Positions 1 to 10,254 are shown, numbered from the stretch's first letter. The stretch is 64,000 nt of DNA from GYS-P2D sp964522505 (GCA_964522505.1 CAZFWJ010000004.1:1-64000), one strand, 5' to 3'. The notes: generated by a model from the sequence alone, not told the origin. Program-made: numbers and translations.

Positions 1-156
1 CTTAGGGAAAGTAAAGTGCCATCACAGGGATTGAGTATCCTAATCGTGAGTGCTGGAGTATTGTACAGCCCCAAACAGAAATATTTATTTGATTCTTATA
101 GACACTGCTTCATGTTAGTGGTCAAGTCCGATGTATAGCTACTGTTCATTAGTCGC

Positions 157-1596
157 TTAGCTGTTGAGTGCTCTGAGGAGCTTCTGTTGCAGGGCTTTAG
201 GGTCAGCGCTGCCCTTGGAATTACGCATTACTGCACCAATAAAGAATCCCATAAGATTCTTTTTACCTTTCCTGTACTGTGCAACTTGATCTGGATTAGC
301 TGCAATAACTTGAGCAACTAAATCATCCAGAAATGATTCATCAGCATTGACCAGTATGCCCAAGTCTTCTGCTAGAGTTAGTGGGTTTGCCGCATGATCA
401 TTACAGATGGCTGGCCACAGCCGTTGATTAGCAATAGATGCGGATACTTTACCATCCTTTATCATCTGTATATAGGATATCACATGATCTTGCGGCAGGG
501 TTAATTGATCTACTTGACGCCCAATCAATTGCAGGTAGGGGAGCAGTTGATTAGTCATAAAACTCGAAGTCAATCGTGCATCTCTAACCTGCTCATAAAC
601 TTCCTTGAAGTAGCTCACTAATTGAGGTGAAGTAATGATCTGGTTGATATGATCTTCATGAACTTTGATTGCCTGAAGCTCTTTCTTGGCTTCCCAGGGC
701 ATCTGTGGCATGTGATCTTGAATCTCTTGCAACTGATCCATTGAAATGCTGATCGGTGCCAAATCGGGGTCAGGGAAGTAGCGATAATCGGCTACACCTT
801 CTTTATCTCTCAAGGGTAGGGTAATGTTCTTATCCACATCGTAATGGAGTGTCTGCTTAGAGAAGGTTTTGCCGGCTGTGATGAGCTTTATCTGGCGCTT
901 GGCCTCATAGATGACGGCCTGACGTGCGAATCGCTTAGAGTTAAGATTTTTTATCTCACATCGCTCACCGAGTGTCGCCGAACCTGAGGGCTTAACAGAT
1001 ACATTGCAGTCACATCGCATAGATCCTTTCTCCATATCTGCATCGCTCACGTCGATATATCGGCACAGCTTCTGTAGTTCTGCAATGAATTCATATACTT
1101 CTTCAGCTGAGCTCAGATCGGGCTCAGTGACTAGTTCCAACAGGGGAGTGCCCGCTCTATTAAGATCAACGAGAGAGAATGAAGGGTCTTGATCATGGAT
1201 CGTCTTACCCGCATCTTCTTCCATATGTATATGGTGGATTTTAACCTCTTTGGCTTTGCCATTCACATGGATAGTCAATGATCCGCCGATGCAAATGGGT
1301 TCATTATCCTGAGTGATCTGATAGCCCTTTGGTAGATCTGGATAGAAGTAGTGCTTGCGGTCAAAGAAATTCAACGTATTAATCTCGCAGCCCAGTGCCA
1401 ATCCTAATTGTATAGCCTTATGGACTTGACCTTTATTTAATACAGGTAGCGTGCCAGGATGGGCTAAGGATATAGCCGATACATGAGTATTGGGCGCTGC
1501 ACCGTAACTCAGGGCATCACCGCAAAATGCCTTAGTCTGGGTATTCAGCTGTATATGTACTTCCAGACCTACGACCGTATCATATGTTTGACTCAT
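157..1596 (-). CDS. gatB: Asp/Glu-tRNA(Asn/Gln) amidotransferase subunit B
   Basis: Subunit B of the GatCAB complex, which converts Glu-tRNA(Gln) and Asp-tRNA(Asn) to the correctly amidated forms in the cytoplasm. The N-terminus shows the family hallmark VGLEVHIQL, followed by the kinase-like catalytic half (YFYPDLPKGYQITQ, DLNRAGTPLLELVTEPD, and CDCNVSV in the zinc-site region) and a C-terminal tRNA-binding GatB/Yqey tail (about residues 330-479). The length is normal for the family. The open frame can begin at a GTG at 1602, but the ATG at 1596 fits the family N-terminus and lies 18 bases below a -7 promoter match. gatA and gatC are not in the window. The gene is first in its transcript, with nothing recognisable between its stop and the window edge. 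Confidence 0.97.
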   Translation of the reverse strand: MSQTYDTVVGLEVHIQLNTQTKAFCGDALSYGAAPNTHVSAISLAHPGTLPVLNKGQVHKAIQLGLALGCEINTLNFFDRKHYFYPDLPKGYQITQDNEPICIGGSLTIHVNGKAKEVKIHHIHMEEDAGKTIHDQDPSFSLVDLNRAGTPLLELVTEPDLSSAEEVYEFIAELQKLCRYIDVSDADMEKGSMRCDCNVSVKPSGSATLGERCEIKNLNSKRFARQAVIYEAKRQIKLITAGKTFSKQTLHYDVDKNITLPLRDKEGVADYRYFPDPDLAPISISMDQLQEIQDHMPQMPWEAKKELQAIKVHEDHINQIITSPQLVSYFKEVYEQVRDARLTSSFMTNQLLPYLQLIGRQVDQLTLPQDHVISYIQMIKDGKVSASIANQRLWPAICNDHAANPLTLAEDLGILVNADESFLDDLVAQVIAANPDQVAQYRKGKKNLMGFFIGAVMRNSKGSADPKALQQKLLRALNS

Positions 1597-1614
1597 AATC
1601 ACTCGTTATTCCGA

Positions 1615-1622
1615 CAAAAATA
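1615..1622 (-). promoter_or_regulatory. -7 promoter element for gatB
   Basis: On the minus strand this octamer reads TATTTTTG, an exact match to the Bacteroidota -7 consensus TAnnTTTG. It sits 18 bases upstream of the gatB ATG. I did not find a clear TTTG -33 element, so this rests on one motif plus its position. Confidence 0.45.
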
Positions 1623-1639
1623 GATAGATGGTCACACTA

Positions 1640-2701
1640 TCAAAATAGTAGTGCACTGATAAAAAGTACAAGTATTAAACACAGAGACATCGTGAGGATA
1701 TAGGTAAAGCCTAAAAAACCTGTCTTAAGTATTGTCTTGAACCATCCTTGATCATAGTACACCTTGAAAGAAGAGAATCCATAAATTAAACTTGCGAAGA
1801 CTAATAACTGTGTGATTCCTGATAAATCGTGGTTCTTAAAAATTGCCATGATTATTAACGGAATCGAGACAGCAATGAATGAAAAACTATGAATGTTAAA
1901 CATCAGAAGGATGTGCTCTACAAAGAATTTTTTCTTCCTGATATAAAGCAACTTCATCAATAGACTTTGTAAAAATATTGTGGCGATTATGGCCCATAGA
2001 AAGTTTCCAAAGGCAAATCGGATGGCGCCTTTGAGATCTTTATGCGCTTTAATATACTGGCCGATGATCAGACGCTTATCAAATCCTGTTATTTCATATT
2101 TGTCTAAAACCTCTTCACTGGAGAGTTCATAAATATCCTTTCTGGAAAAACTGTATTTCGAAAAGTCAATATAGCCCAATATGGCCATGTTCGTTGCCAA
2201 CGTGTCTTCTGCTGCCCTCGTATGCATCACGTATTTTCCCAGACTGTCAAAATCTGTTGTGCAAAAATAATCATTGAAATCAGGGATGACCTCGAAGTCT
2301 TTTTGGATATCTGACAATACTGCTGACTTAGCATTTTCATTGGCGAGATCATCGGCAAAGTCCGTATTAATCAGACTCGAAATAAGTGCCAGATGAATTA
2401 CCATTGATACGAAGAATAGTCGAAGTGGATTGAGATAACTCTTACGCCGACCTTTAATGAACTGTCTCGTCAAGTAGGCAGGCCTTAAGACGCCGATGAG
2501 GGACTTCCATACGCCATGATCTAAGTTGAATATACTGGAGAATAGATCCGAGATCAATGACCATAAGGTGACGGTGCTTGACTTATTCTTTTGTCCACAG
2601 GTATAGCAATAATATTGATCCACCTCCAGCGGCGTGCTACAATTGAGACACTGGGATAGTGGGCGATGTTCCTTCTTTTCAGTTGTTGTTTGATCGTTCA
2701 A
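1640..2701 (-). CDS. DUF3667-type zinc-ribbon membrane protein
   Basis: Matches the pattern of the Bacteroidota DUF3667 family, whose function is unknown. The N-terminus has a CxxC...CxxC zinc ribbon (CLNCSTPLE and CYTCGQ, residues about 18-37). Then comes the conserved stretch LDHGVWKSLIGVLRPAY, the motif GRRKSYLNPLRLFF, and several membrane segments (about residues 95-115, 230-255, 265-290, 295-310 and 325-350). The start is a TTG at 2701: going upstream in frame there is no ATG before a TAA stop, and the next internal Met lies after the zinc ribbon. It begins 61 bases below the helicase stop and may share its transcript. Confidence 0.7.
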   Translation of the reverse strand: MNDQTTTEKKEHRPLSQCLNCSTPLEVDQYYCYTCGQKNKSSTVTLWSLISDLFSSIFNLDHGVWKSLIGVLRPAYLTRQFIKGRRKSYLNPLRLFFVSMVIHLALISSLINTDFADDLANENAKSAVLSDIQKDFEVIPDFNDYFCTTDFDSLGKYVMHTRAAEDTLATNMAILGYIDFSKYSFSRKDIYELSSEEVLDKYEITGFDKRLIIGQYIKAHKDLKGAIRFAFGNFLWAIIATIFLQSLLMKLLYIRKKKFFVEHILLMFNIHSFSFIAVSIPLIIMAIFKNHDLSGITQLLVFASLIYGFSSFKVYYDQGWFKTILKTGFLGFTYILTMSLCLILVLFISALLF

Positions 2702-2735
2702 GCTATAATGGTGTTGTTATGCAAGCGCTCTTGTT

Positions 2736-2769
2736 AAGATAAGCTTGATTGCGATGCAGAGCTTATCTT
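2736..2769 (-). other. hairpin at the helicase 3' end
   Basis: A 10-bp perfect inverted repeat (AAGATAAGCT / AGCTTATCTT) with a 14-base loop overlaps the helicase stop codon and lies before the DUF3667 gene. No T-tract follows it on the minus strand. It is therefore more likely an mRNA-processing or stability element, or a weak attenuator, than a full terminator. Confidence 0.3.
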
Positions 2770-4004
2770 TTCTTCTTTTTCTTTTTCCGTTTCTCATGCT
2801 CATCAATCTCTGCCACTATGGACATGTAATCATAGGTACGATCACGATCGATCTTGAGAGTATCATTGTAGCTGCCCTTATCTAGCTTGAGTACGGTGAT
2901 GTCTGTCTGGATATAATTCTGGATATCTTCCAGCAGTTCTTTCTCATTGGGAGCACAAAAGCTATAGGCATGCCCACGATTATTTCCACGGCCTGTACGT
3001 CCGATTCTATGTACATAGTTCTCGGCAAGCTCTGGTAGATCGTAGTTGACGACTATTCCGACAGCGGGTATATCGAGACCTCTGGCACTGACGTCTGTGG
3101 CGATGAGTAGCTGCATGTCCGTAGTAGTAAACTCTTGCAAGACAGCCGTTCGCTCCTCTTGTTCCTTGTCACCATGTATAGTGATCGAGTCGATATCTAC
3201 CCTCGCCATAGCTTTAGCGATGCGTTCTACTCGCACCTTGGTTCTTGCGAATGCAATAATTTTCTGATCAGGGTTCTCTCTGATCACTCGCTCGAGGAAA
3301 AATCGTTTATGATCCATGTCGACATAGATCACGGAGTGATCCACGTTCTTAGAGACAGGATCTTTAGGTGATAGCTGTATTCTGATGGCCTCTTGACGGA
3401 CGATCTTATAGGCTGTCTGCTTCAATGCTTTGTTTATCGTTGCGGAAAAGAACAAAGTCTGCTTTCGTTTAGGAAGTTTGGCGATAATATCGAATATGTC
3501 TTTTCTGAAACCCAAATCGAGCATTAAGTCAGCTTCATCGAGTATTAAGGTTTGGATGCGGTGTGTTCGCAAATGGCCTTGATGGATCAGGTCAAACATG
3601 CGTCCAGGTGTGGCAACAACGATATCTGTTCCTGCCTCGAGTAGCTCGATCTGTGGATCTTGGTCGACGCCGCCGATTAAGGCAGCACTATATACTTCTG
3701 TATAGACCGATAGCTGTTCAATGACTTCGTTGATCTGTAGTGCCAGCTCATGACTGGGTACGAGGATTAGCGCCAATACGCCATCTTTGCGCCGAGCAGA
3801 CTCTTTCTGCTTTAGTATCTTGTCAATGAGCGGAATAGCAAAGGCGGCTGTCTTTCCTGTTCCAGTCTGTGCTATTGCAAATAGGTCTTCGCCTTTGATG
3901 ATATAAGGAATCGATTTATACTGTATATCTGTAGGTCGCTTGAATCCCAAATCGGCGATGGCTTGAACTACTCGTGGATCAATTGGGTACTTTTCAAATT
4001 TCAT
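2763..4004 (-). CDS. DEAD-box ATP-dependent RNA helicase
   Basis: Cytoplasmic ATP-dependent RNA helicase of superfamily 2. It has the Q motif (FKRPTDIQ, residue 21 on), Walker A TGTGKT (47-52), the DEAD box (156-159), SAT (187-189), and C-terminal helicase motifs RGLD and HRIGRTGR. The protein ends in a run of Lys/Arg, a basic tail common in bacterial RhlE/CshA-type helicases that act on structured RNA or ribosome assembly. At 413 residues it is close to a minimal RhlE-like protein. The exact subfamily cannot be settled by eye, so no gene symbol is given. Confidence 0.93.
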   Translation of the reverse strand: MKFEKYPIDPRVVQAIADLGFKRPTDIQYKSIPYIIKGEDLFAIAQTGTGKTAAFAIPLIDKILKQKESARRKDGVLALILVPSHELALQINEVIEQLSVYTEVYSAALIGGVDQDPQIELLEAGTDIVVATPGRMFDLIHQGHLRTHRIQTLILDEADLMLDLGFRKDIFDIIAKLPKRKQTLFFSATINKALKQTAYKIVRQEAIRIQLSPKDPVSKNVDHSVIYVDMDHKRFFLERVIRENPDQKIIAFARTKVRVERIAKAMARVDIDSITIHGDKEQEERTAVLQEFTTTDMQLLIATDVSARGLDIPAVGIVVNYDLPELAENYVHRIGRTGRGNNRGHAYSFCAPNEKELLEDIQNYIQTDITVLKLDKGSYNDTLKIDRDRTYDYMSIVAEIDEHEKRKKKKKKR

Positions 4005-4116
4005 AAGAATAGATATCTATGCCGGAAGACTCACCGCAACACTAAAGTACATATCATATTCAAATAACATGCGTCTTTTACCACATTGGTACGGTCCTTG
4101 ATAATAGTTATCATAT

Positions 4117-4138
4117 GATCATAAATTATAATATGATC
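4117..4138. repeat. inverted repeat before the giant secreted-protein gene
   Basis: GATCATA and TATGATC form a perfect 7-bp inverted repeat around an 8-base AT-rich spacer, 12 bases before the ATG at 4151. It could be an operator or a leader hairpin. The surroundings are AT-rich, so chance is possible. Confidence 0.25.
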
Positions 4139-4150
4139 GATTGAGAATCT

Positions 4151-7100
4151 ATGAAAGAAGCTCCTGTTAAAATCAACCCTATCGGGTTATATCTGATAAT
4201 AAGCATCTTAGGGCTGATGGGCATTGACCTATCAGCCCAAAGCTGTTTAGAAGGATATGCGATGAGAGATACAGTTGACTTCACCATAGGCATTGGGACT
4301 TGTGAAGTATCTGACACCGATATCTTAGCAGATATAGGTCTCTCATCTTGTGGTGGTGATGTATCGCTAAGTGTATCAGGAGTTGGGTTGAATCAGTCAC
4401 GTATCGTAGAACTCATCGATGAGGTTAACAACGTGATCGTCGATAACTTCATGGTTATGGTAAGTCCGCAGACTGATGTCTTTCCATCGGATATATTCTT
4501 AGAGATATCCCCATTTGACTGTGATTTAGATAAGAGCTATATACTTAATCGACTCGGAATCGATATACCAGAGTCGTCGATAATTTCGACGATACACTTT
4601 ATTTCAGGTACGGCACGAGTAACGCAGTTTCCAGTAGGAGAGGAGGTGTTCATCGATCGAGTGATCTGTGGCGATGGATATGTGTTCGCAACAGATTTGA
4701 CCATATTCCTATTTCCAGATCATATTCTACCTATAAGTACTACATTGAACCATTCTGTAGGATTCAGCACAGAACTGGTAGAAATCGAGGATATTTTAAT
4801 GAATAATCCATTGTTCAGGTATACAGATGTATGTGACATTGACCGCTTGACAATTGACAATGAGGGGCCATTTGGATTTGGACAGTCAACTATTGGAAAT
4901 GTATTTTTGGATGAGGCTCTGATAGCAGAGAACTTAAGAGTGAATATCGCACCACCAGCATGTCCGTCAGCCTTTTTAGATATGGCAATCGAGATGGATC
5001 AGTGCTTTGTAACAGAACGAGACATACTTGACACACTTGGATTTAGCCCTGCGACGACGGATTTTGATCTTGTAGATATCGTATTAAGAGAAGGTGACTC
5101 ATTTGACAATGAGTCATTTACTATTGAAAGCATCTTGGTACGAGGCGTAGCAGTCTGTAGTCAGCCAATTATGGTGACCTACATGAGGCCAACGGATATC
5201 AATTTAGATGCGGAGACCATTGCTTGTAATGACCAGTTGAATATATCACTAAATGAGGAGTGTGCCATAGTGCTTAACTCTGATGTGCTATTAGCCAATA
5301 CAGGATTATGCTTCCTGAATTTCATTGTGAGCGCAGAGGATGAACAAGGAGAGATTGTAGCAGAAGATCACAGCATAACACTCACTAATCCAGGAATTTA
5401 TGTCGTAACGGTATCAGACCCTCGTAGCAATCTGGCTTGTACAAGCACAGTCTTAGTTGAGGACAAGAACATATTTGATGTAGTCTGTGAGCCCGATACA
5501 GTGGCTTGTCAATTTGGAATAAACCCTATGATGGGAGCAGACTTTGTTGAGTTTCCATTTGTAGGAGTAGTATCAACTTTTGATCCGATAGGAAATAATA
5601 CATTCAACATAATCAACAGTGATGATTGTGGTATTAAGCTTGGTAGTTTTCAGGATATCGTCATTGAGACTTGTGAAGGAGATTTTCAAGAGATCATTGA
5701 TCGCAACTGGTTATTCTCGGACCTGGCGGGTAATCAAGATACCTGTACACAGAGAATATTCGTATTACGAACTCAGCTTGATAGCATTGATGAGTTTGAA
5801 GATTTTAAGACAGATTGTTTGAGCGATTTTACCCTATTTGATGATAATGGGAATCCTGCTCCAGCGGAGGTAGGTTTTCCAACTATTGGAGATGGTGCTT
5901 TTGAGGCGGATGTATGTGGTATCTTAAGACGTACCTACTCTGACAATGTATTTGAGCTGTGTGGGCGCTCGAGAAAGATCATCCGTGAGTGGTTGATCAT
6001 TGATTGGTGTACTAATGATCTATTATCTCTCAATCAGACGATCATCATAGAGGATGAACGCCCACCGATATTATTAGAGCCTCTTGAGGATATCAGTCTG
6101 AACACGCATCCATTCTTATGTGGAGCTGAAGATATACAATTGCCTACGCCACAACTTGAAGATTGCGGATCAGATGTCATTGATGTCAATATATTTTATG
6201 AGACTACAGATGCCTTTGGCGAGCGTGTCATGATAGATAATGGATCAAGTACATTTATTCCATCGATAGCAATGGGTACTACTGAAGCCGATTTTGCAGT
6301 GGTTTATGTCTTTACTGATGAATGTGAAAATGTTTCAACTGATACCATTACCATCAATATTCAGGATGATCAACCACCTGTAGCCGTCTGTGATCAGAAT
6401 ACTTCGATTTCGATTGCAGGCAATGGTATGGCACAAGTAAGAGCCTTGACCTTTGATGATCTCAGTGTAGACAACTGCGGCATCGCTTCATATACGGCAC
6501 GAAAGCTTGACGGTGTCTGCTCTGTTGGTGAGGACTTCAATGAATTAATCTTCTTCTGTTGTGAAGAGGTCGGCGAGACTATTACTGTCGAATTTCAAGT
6601 AACAGACTTAGCCGGTAACTCTAACACTTGTCGTGTTCTTGTCAGCGTATTTGACAATTTCACACCACTTATAGTATGCCCTGATGATATTACGATTGAT
6701 TGTGCCTTAGATCCATTAGATCTAATTGTAACAGGAGAAGCTCAAGCTATAGATAACTGTTCAGTTGACAGTCTTTATTTCACAGACGTTAATAGTCTTG
6801 ATGCTTGTGGGAAGGGAACGATTGAGAGAACTTGGACTGCTATAGATAGAGGTGGTCAGGTGGTAACTTGTGATCAGACGATCACTATTATCTCTGAGAT
6901 TCCTTTCTCAATCACTTCAGATCAATTTCCTCAGGATACTGTAGTGATCGGATGTTTTGCCACAATAGATCCAGAGATCACGGGAATGCCAGATCTATCA
7001 GACGATGGCTGCTCTGATGTGGTAGCAACTTTTGAGGACGCCTTATTTACGGATATTAATAATGGGTGTTTCACAATAATCAGAGAGTGGGTGGTCATTG

Positions 7101-9031
7101 ATTTTTGTCAGTTTAGTACTGACATACCAGATCAGGGTATATGGACGGCTAGTCAATCCATTACTGTTGCTAATGAGTCTGCACCTGAGTTCGTCAATTT
7201 CCCTTCAGATACAACGCTGTGCCTGACAGGTGCTGAATGTATCGATCAATTCATATTATCTGTTGAGGCAATAGATGACTGCACGCCTGTTGAAGACTTA
7301 GATTGGTTTCATCAGATTAGAACTACAGGAGAGAATGCCGAAGTGTTAAGGACATCGACATCACCAATAGTGAATACCACTCTGGAAGCTGGACTCTTTG
7401 AAGTCATATTCTCAGTTTCTGATGGCTGTGATAATATAAACACAGACACGATTAGTTTGACGATTCGAGATTGTCAAGCTCCTACAATAGCTTGTCCTAC
7501 CGTCGAAGGCGCTACAGTACTTGGGGAAAATGGAGAAGCAATAGTTTCTATTGAAGACTTTGAACTAACTGTGGAAGACAATTGTACAGCTGCTGAAGAT
7601 CTCATTCTGTCTTTTTCGGCAGAAGAGGAGATTAGCAATCTGATATTCAACTGTCAGGATATCACCGATGGTCGCTCAGATCAGCGATTAATTACAATTT
7701 ACGTATTAGATGAGGCAGGTAATGTAGGACAATGCGAAGCACCACTGGAGATCTTTGACAATGGTGATAACCTATGTGAGGATGTCTTTACGGGACTTAA
7801 TCTTACAGGTTCTGTATTCACAGAAGAGCTTGCTGGAACTGATAACGTGAGTGTAGTACTCATGGCTAATGCCACGGCAGAGGCCTCACAGCTTACTGAT
7901 GTATCTGGAGAGTTCATGTTTAATGATCTTCAAGCTGATCGATCGTATACTCTGGAGATGCAACGAGAGTCTCGATTTGATGATGGACTTACAACATTGG
8001 ATCTATTACTGATGCAGAGACATATCCTAGGATTAGGCTTACTCGATACACCGTATAAGATCATAGCTGGAGACATCGATGGAAATGGAAGAATAACTAC
8101 AGGTGATCTCGTCAAAATGAGAAGAGTGATCTTAGGCGTGGATGACAGTTTTGGAGATGATCAGAAGAATTGGAAGTTTATTTCAGCCGATCATCAGTTT
8201 ACTAATCCATATGTGCCGTTCCCACTACCTGAATCAATAACTGTAGAATCTAATGGAGCTGATGTGGTCAATATTGACGTCATCTCAGTTAAGTTGGGCG
8301 ATGTCAATGGATCAAATGAAGTGAGTAGCAGATTGAAAGCTAAAGTGAGAAGTACCATGAATCATGAGTTATCAGTGGGTAATGCGATTCACTCATTGGA
8401 CTCTAAGACTTATGATCTGCCGATATATGCAGATGATACGGACCTATTAGCTTTACAGTTCGGCATACGATTAACAGATCAAGTTGATGATTTAGTAGAG
8501 CTGTGGTCTGACCAAATAGCAATAAGCAACGATGATTATAACATCGATGGCCCCGAGTTAAAAATGGCTTGGACTAATGACGATGTCACCATAGATATTA
8601 CTCAACCGCTATTCTATATACGAATGGTAGGAGATTTGGAGTCGAGTGAGCTTCCTTTTGAAAAGTCCGAGATGTTGAGTGCATGGATTGATAAAAGCTT
8701 GGTGGAGCAAGATTTGAATTTTGTAAGAGATGAGAATAGAATCATCCTTAACAGAAAACCAGTATTGACCCTAGTGTCTGTATCCCCTAACCCAATTGTT
8801 AATAGTAGCAAGGTGAATATTGAATTAGAAACAGCACAGGACGTGACATGGTCTTTGATCAACTCTAATGGTCAAGTAATGGCTAAGAATCAACAATATC
8901 TGACTGCTGGAACTAATTATATCCAGCTGGACAATGCGGACTTTGGAGATTATCAGGGAGTGATATTCCTTCAAATCAATACCAAGGATCAAGAGATAAC
9001 CGAGCGGTTGATCAGGATCAGCAACAACTGA
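4151..9031 (+). CDS. giant T9SS-secreted multidomain protein (HYR-like repeats, dockerin-like, sorting domain)
   Basis: A 1626-residue exported protein with a signal peptide ending at LSAQS (residue about 31). The body is a series of Cys-rich, Asp-rich beta-sandwich-like modules. They carry recurrent phrases such as IREWLIIDWC, IREWVVIDFC and TDLAGN, and the HYR-like pattern DxxPPxxxC, typical of large surface proteins of Saprospiria. Residues about 1275-1395 hold a dockerin-like segment (GDIDGNGRITTGDLVKMRR, then GDVNGSNEV), a calcium-binding type of fold. Residues about 1537-1626 form a type A T9SS C-terminal sorting domain starting VSPNP and ending in a short basic/Asn tail. Inference: it is exported by Sec, carried across the outer membrane by T9SS and attached to or released from the surface. 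The role may be adhesion, but no enzymatic domain is evident. Confidence 0.85.
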   Translation: MKEAPVKINPIGLYLIISILGLMGIDLSAQSCLEGYAMRDTVDFTIGIGTCEVSDTDILADIGLSSCGGDVSLSVSGVGLNQSRIVELIDEVNNVIVDNFMVMVSPQTDVFPSDIFLEISPFDCDLDKSYILNRLGIDIPESSIISTIHFISGTARVTQFPVGEEVFIDRVICGDGYVFATDLTIFLFPDHILPISTTLNHSVGFSTELVEIEDILMNNPLFRYTDVCDIDRLTIDNEGPFGFGQSTIGNVFLDEALIAENLRVNIAPPACPSAFLDMAIEMDQCFVTERDILDTLGFSPATTDFDLVDIVLREGDSFDNESFTIESILVRGVAVCSQPIMVTYMRPTDINLDAETIACNDQLNISLNEECAIVLNSDVLLANTGLCFLNFIVSAEDEQGEIVAEDHSITLTNPGIYVVTVSDPRSNLACTSTVLVEDKNIFDVVCEPDTVACQFGINPMMGADFVEFPFVGVVSTFDPIGNNTFNIINSDDCGIKLGSFQDIVIETCEGDFQEIIDRNWLFSDLAGNQDTCTQRIFVLRTQLDSIDEFEDFKTDCLSDFTLFDDNGNPAPAEVGFPTIGDGAFEADVCGILRRTYSDNVFELCGRSRKIIREWLIIDWCTNDLLSLNQTIIIEDERPPILLEPLEDISLNTHPFLCGAEDIQLPTPQLEDCGSDVIDVNIFYETTDAFGERVMIDNGSSTFIPSIAMGTTEADFAVVYVFTDECENVSTDTITINIQDDQPPVAVCDQNTSISIAGNGMAQVRALTFDDLSVDNCGIASYTARKLDGVCSVGEDFNELIFFCCEEVGETITVEFQVTDLAGNSNTCRVLVSVFDNFTPLIVCPDDITIDCALDPLDLIVTGEAQAIDNCSVDSLYFTDVNSLDACGKGTIERTWTAIDRGGQVVTCDQTITIISEIPFSITSDQFPQDTVVIGCFATIDPEITGMPDLSDDGCSDVVATFEDALFTDINNGCFTIIREWVVIDFCQFSTDIPDQGIWTASQSITVANESAPEFVNFPSDTTLCLTGAECIDQFILSVEAIDDCTPVEDLDWFHQIRTTGENAEVLRTSTSPIVNTTLEAGLFEVIFSVSDGCDNINTDTISLTIRDCQAPTIACPTVEGATVLGENGEAIVSIEDFELTVEDNCTAAEDLILSFSAEEEISNLIFNCQDITDGRSDQRLITIYVLDEAGNVGQCEAPLEIFDNGDNLCEDVFTGLNLTGSVFTEELAGTDNVSVVLMANATAEASQLTDVSGEFMFNDLQADRSYTLEMQRESRFDDGLTTLDLLLMQRHILGLGLLDTPYKIIAGDIDGNGRITTGDLVKMRRVILGVDDSFGDDQKNWKFISADHQFTNPYVPFPLPESITVESNGADVVNIDVISVKLGDVNGSNEVSSRLKAKVRSTMNHELSVGNAIHSLDSKTYDLPIYADDTDLLALQFGIRLTDQVDDLVELWSDQIAISNDDYNIDGPELKMAWTNDDVTIDITQPLFYIRMVGDLESSELPFEKSEMLSAWIDKSLVEQDLNFVRDENRIILNRKPVLTLVSVSPNPIVNSSKVNIELETAQDVTWSLINSNGQVMAKNQQYLTAGTNYIQLDNADFGDYQGVIFLQINTKDQEITERLIRISNN

Positions 9032-9367
9032 TTAGTTCTCGATGATATGCGCCTTGGCATATCCAGAGTTCTTTACCACTTTAAGTGCTTCTTCGGCTTT
9101 CGCTCTCGAATTAAATTCTCCTAAGAGATATGTCGTCTTCTTGGTATTGGGATTCTTTTCTTTTATGATAAATCCGATTGGATAAAGCTTCGGGAACAAC
9201 TCTTTTGAATCTGTGCTTTCCTTCACAAATATGTAAAACAGTGCATCGGTTGGATTATTCGCATCATATTGTGCTAAGCAATAGTCTGGAACTGGATTGA
9301 CCGAATTGGCATTGATGGAAATAGACAGGAGTAAACTGATGGTAATTAAGGTTAAGGCTCTATACAT
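9032..9367 (-). CDS. small exported SPOR-like protein
   Basis: A 111-residue protein with an N-terminal signal peptide (cleavage near SINANS). The last 35 residues (YLLGEFNSRAKAEEAL...GYAKAHII) have the beta-alpha-beta pattern of SPOR repeats, which bind denuded glycan strands of peptidoglycan. Only one SPOR-like half is obvious, so family membership is tentative. Its stop codon directly abuts the stop of the giant secreted-protein gene, so the two genes end tail to tail with no spacer and no separate terminator. Confidence 0.6.
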   Translation of the reverse strand: MYRALTLITISLLLSISINANSVNPVPDYCLAQYDANNPTDALFYIFVKESTDSKELFPKLYPIGFIIKEKNPNTKKTTYLLGEFNSRAKAEEALKVVKNSGYAKAHIIEN

Positions 9368-9495
9368 ATGAATATTTAAGTTAATACAAGGGACGAATAT
9401 AGAACTTCACTTTTAACTACTACGAATTCATAGGTAGTTAAATATCACATTTTAAATATCGTAATTGAGACTTCAATAGATATCTTAACTCATCA

Positions 9496-10254
9496 ATGCA
9501 AAAATGTCCATCTCCAGTTGATTATAAAGTGTTACAGCTGACAAATGAGGTCTGGAATGAACTACAGCTCAATAGTCCTTGGAGTGTGGGAATGGTGAGT
9601 CACTTGATCAGACAAGAACAATTCGGGACATACCAAGACTGGTACCAATACTATTATCAAAGTGGCCAATGGAGGGCTGATGCCATGCAGGACATAACGC
9701 CAACTACAAGACATATTTTAGACTTTATTGGTCCTCGTTCTGCCAAAATCATGCTGAAAGAAGAATACCACGACTACCGAGGTCTGCAACGCCATTATGG
9801 TAGGAGTAGATCTATCATTTTGCATCGCAGTGGAATCCTGCGCAATGCTGTCGCTCCTAAGCTTACGCTCAATCAAGCCTTTCAAATCGTCGAGTATCGA
9901 GTGCTTGGAGAGACTTGGAATGGGATCTACATTAGAGAGAAACACTTTGAGAATTATATAGATGGCCTCAATAAGCATATTAAGCTGGTTCATGCGTCGG
10001 GGGAGATGGATTATAACTATGCTATTGATTATGAGTTCTACATGTCTAATGTACTAATCTGTGCTGTACAGGTCAAGCCGGAAACTTATCGCTCTGATAA
10101 GAGCTATATCCGAAAAGCTATAAAGGCCAATAGAGCTAAGAATACCTGTTACACTGAAGACTATGGCAAGCCTGTTTACACCATTTTGATTGCTAGCTCT
10201 GGAGAGATAATCCAAAATGCAGATCACTTTTCCCTGATGACCATTTTAAACTAA
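9496..10254 (+). CDS. putative type II restriction endonuclease, MjaI-like (PD-(D/E)XK)
   Basis: A 252-residue soluble protein. The N-terminal part (SVGMVSHLI...YQDWYQYYY, about residues 31-57) and the C-terminal motif IDYEFY...AVQVKPETY (about residues 178-200) resemble the MjaI family. There a conserved IKPETY-like strand carries the catalytic Lys of a D...(E/Q)xK nuclease core. Here the core would be Asp in IDYE with Gln-Val-Lys in AVQVKP. The gene is convergent with a SPPY-type DNA methyltransferase and overlaps its 3' end by 4 bases, as expected for a restriction-modification pair. Known MjaI recognises CTAG; that specificity here is inference. The alternative is an unrelated nuclease partnered with the methyltransferase. 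Confidence 0.55.
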   Translation: MQKCPSPVDYKVLQLTNEVWNELQLNSPWSVGMVSHLIRQEQFGTYQDWYQYYYQSGQWRADAMQDITPTTRHILDFIGPRSAKIMLKEEYHDYRGLQRHYGRSRSIILHRSGILRNAVAPKLTLNQAFQIVEYRVLGETWNGIYIREKHFENYIDGLNKHIKLVHASGEMDYNYAIDYEFYMSNVLICAVQVKPETYRSDKSYIRKAIKANRAKNTCYTEDYGKPVYTILIASSGEIIQNADHFSLMTILN

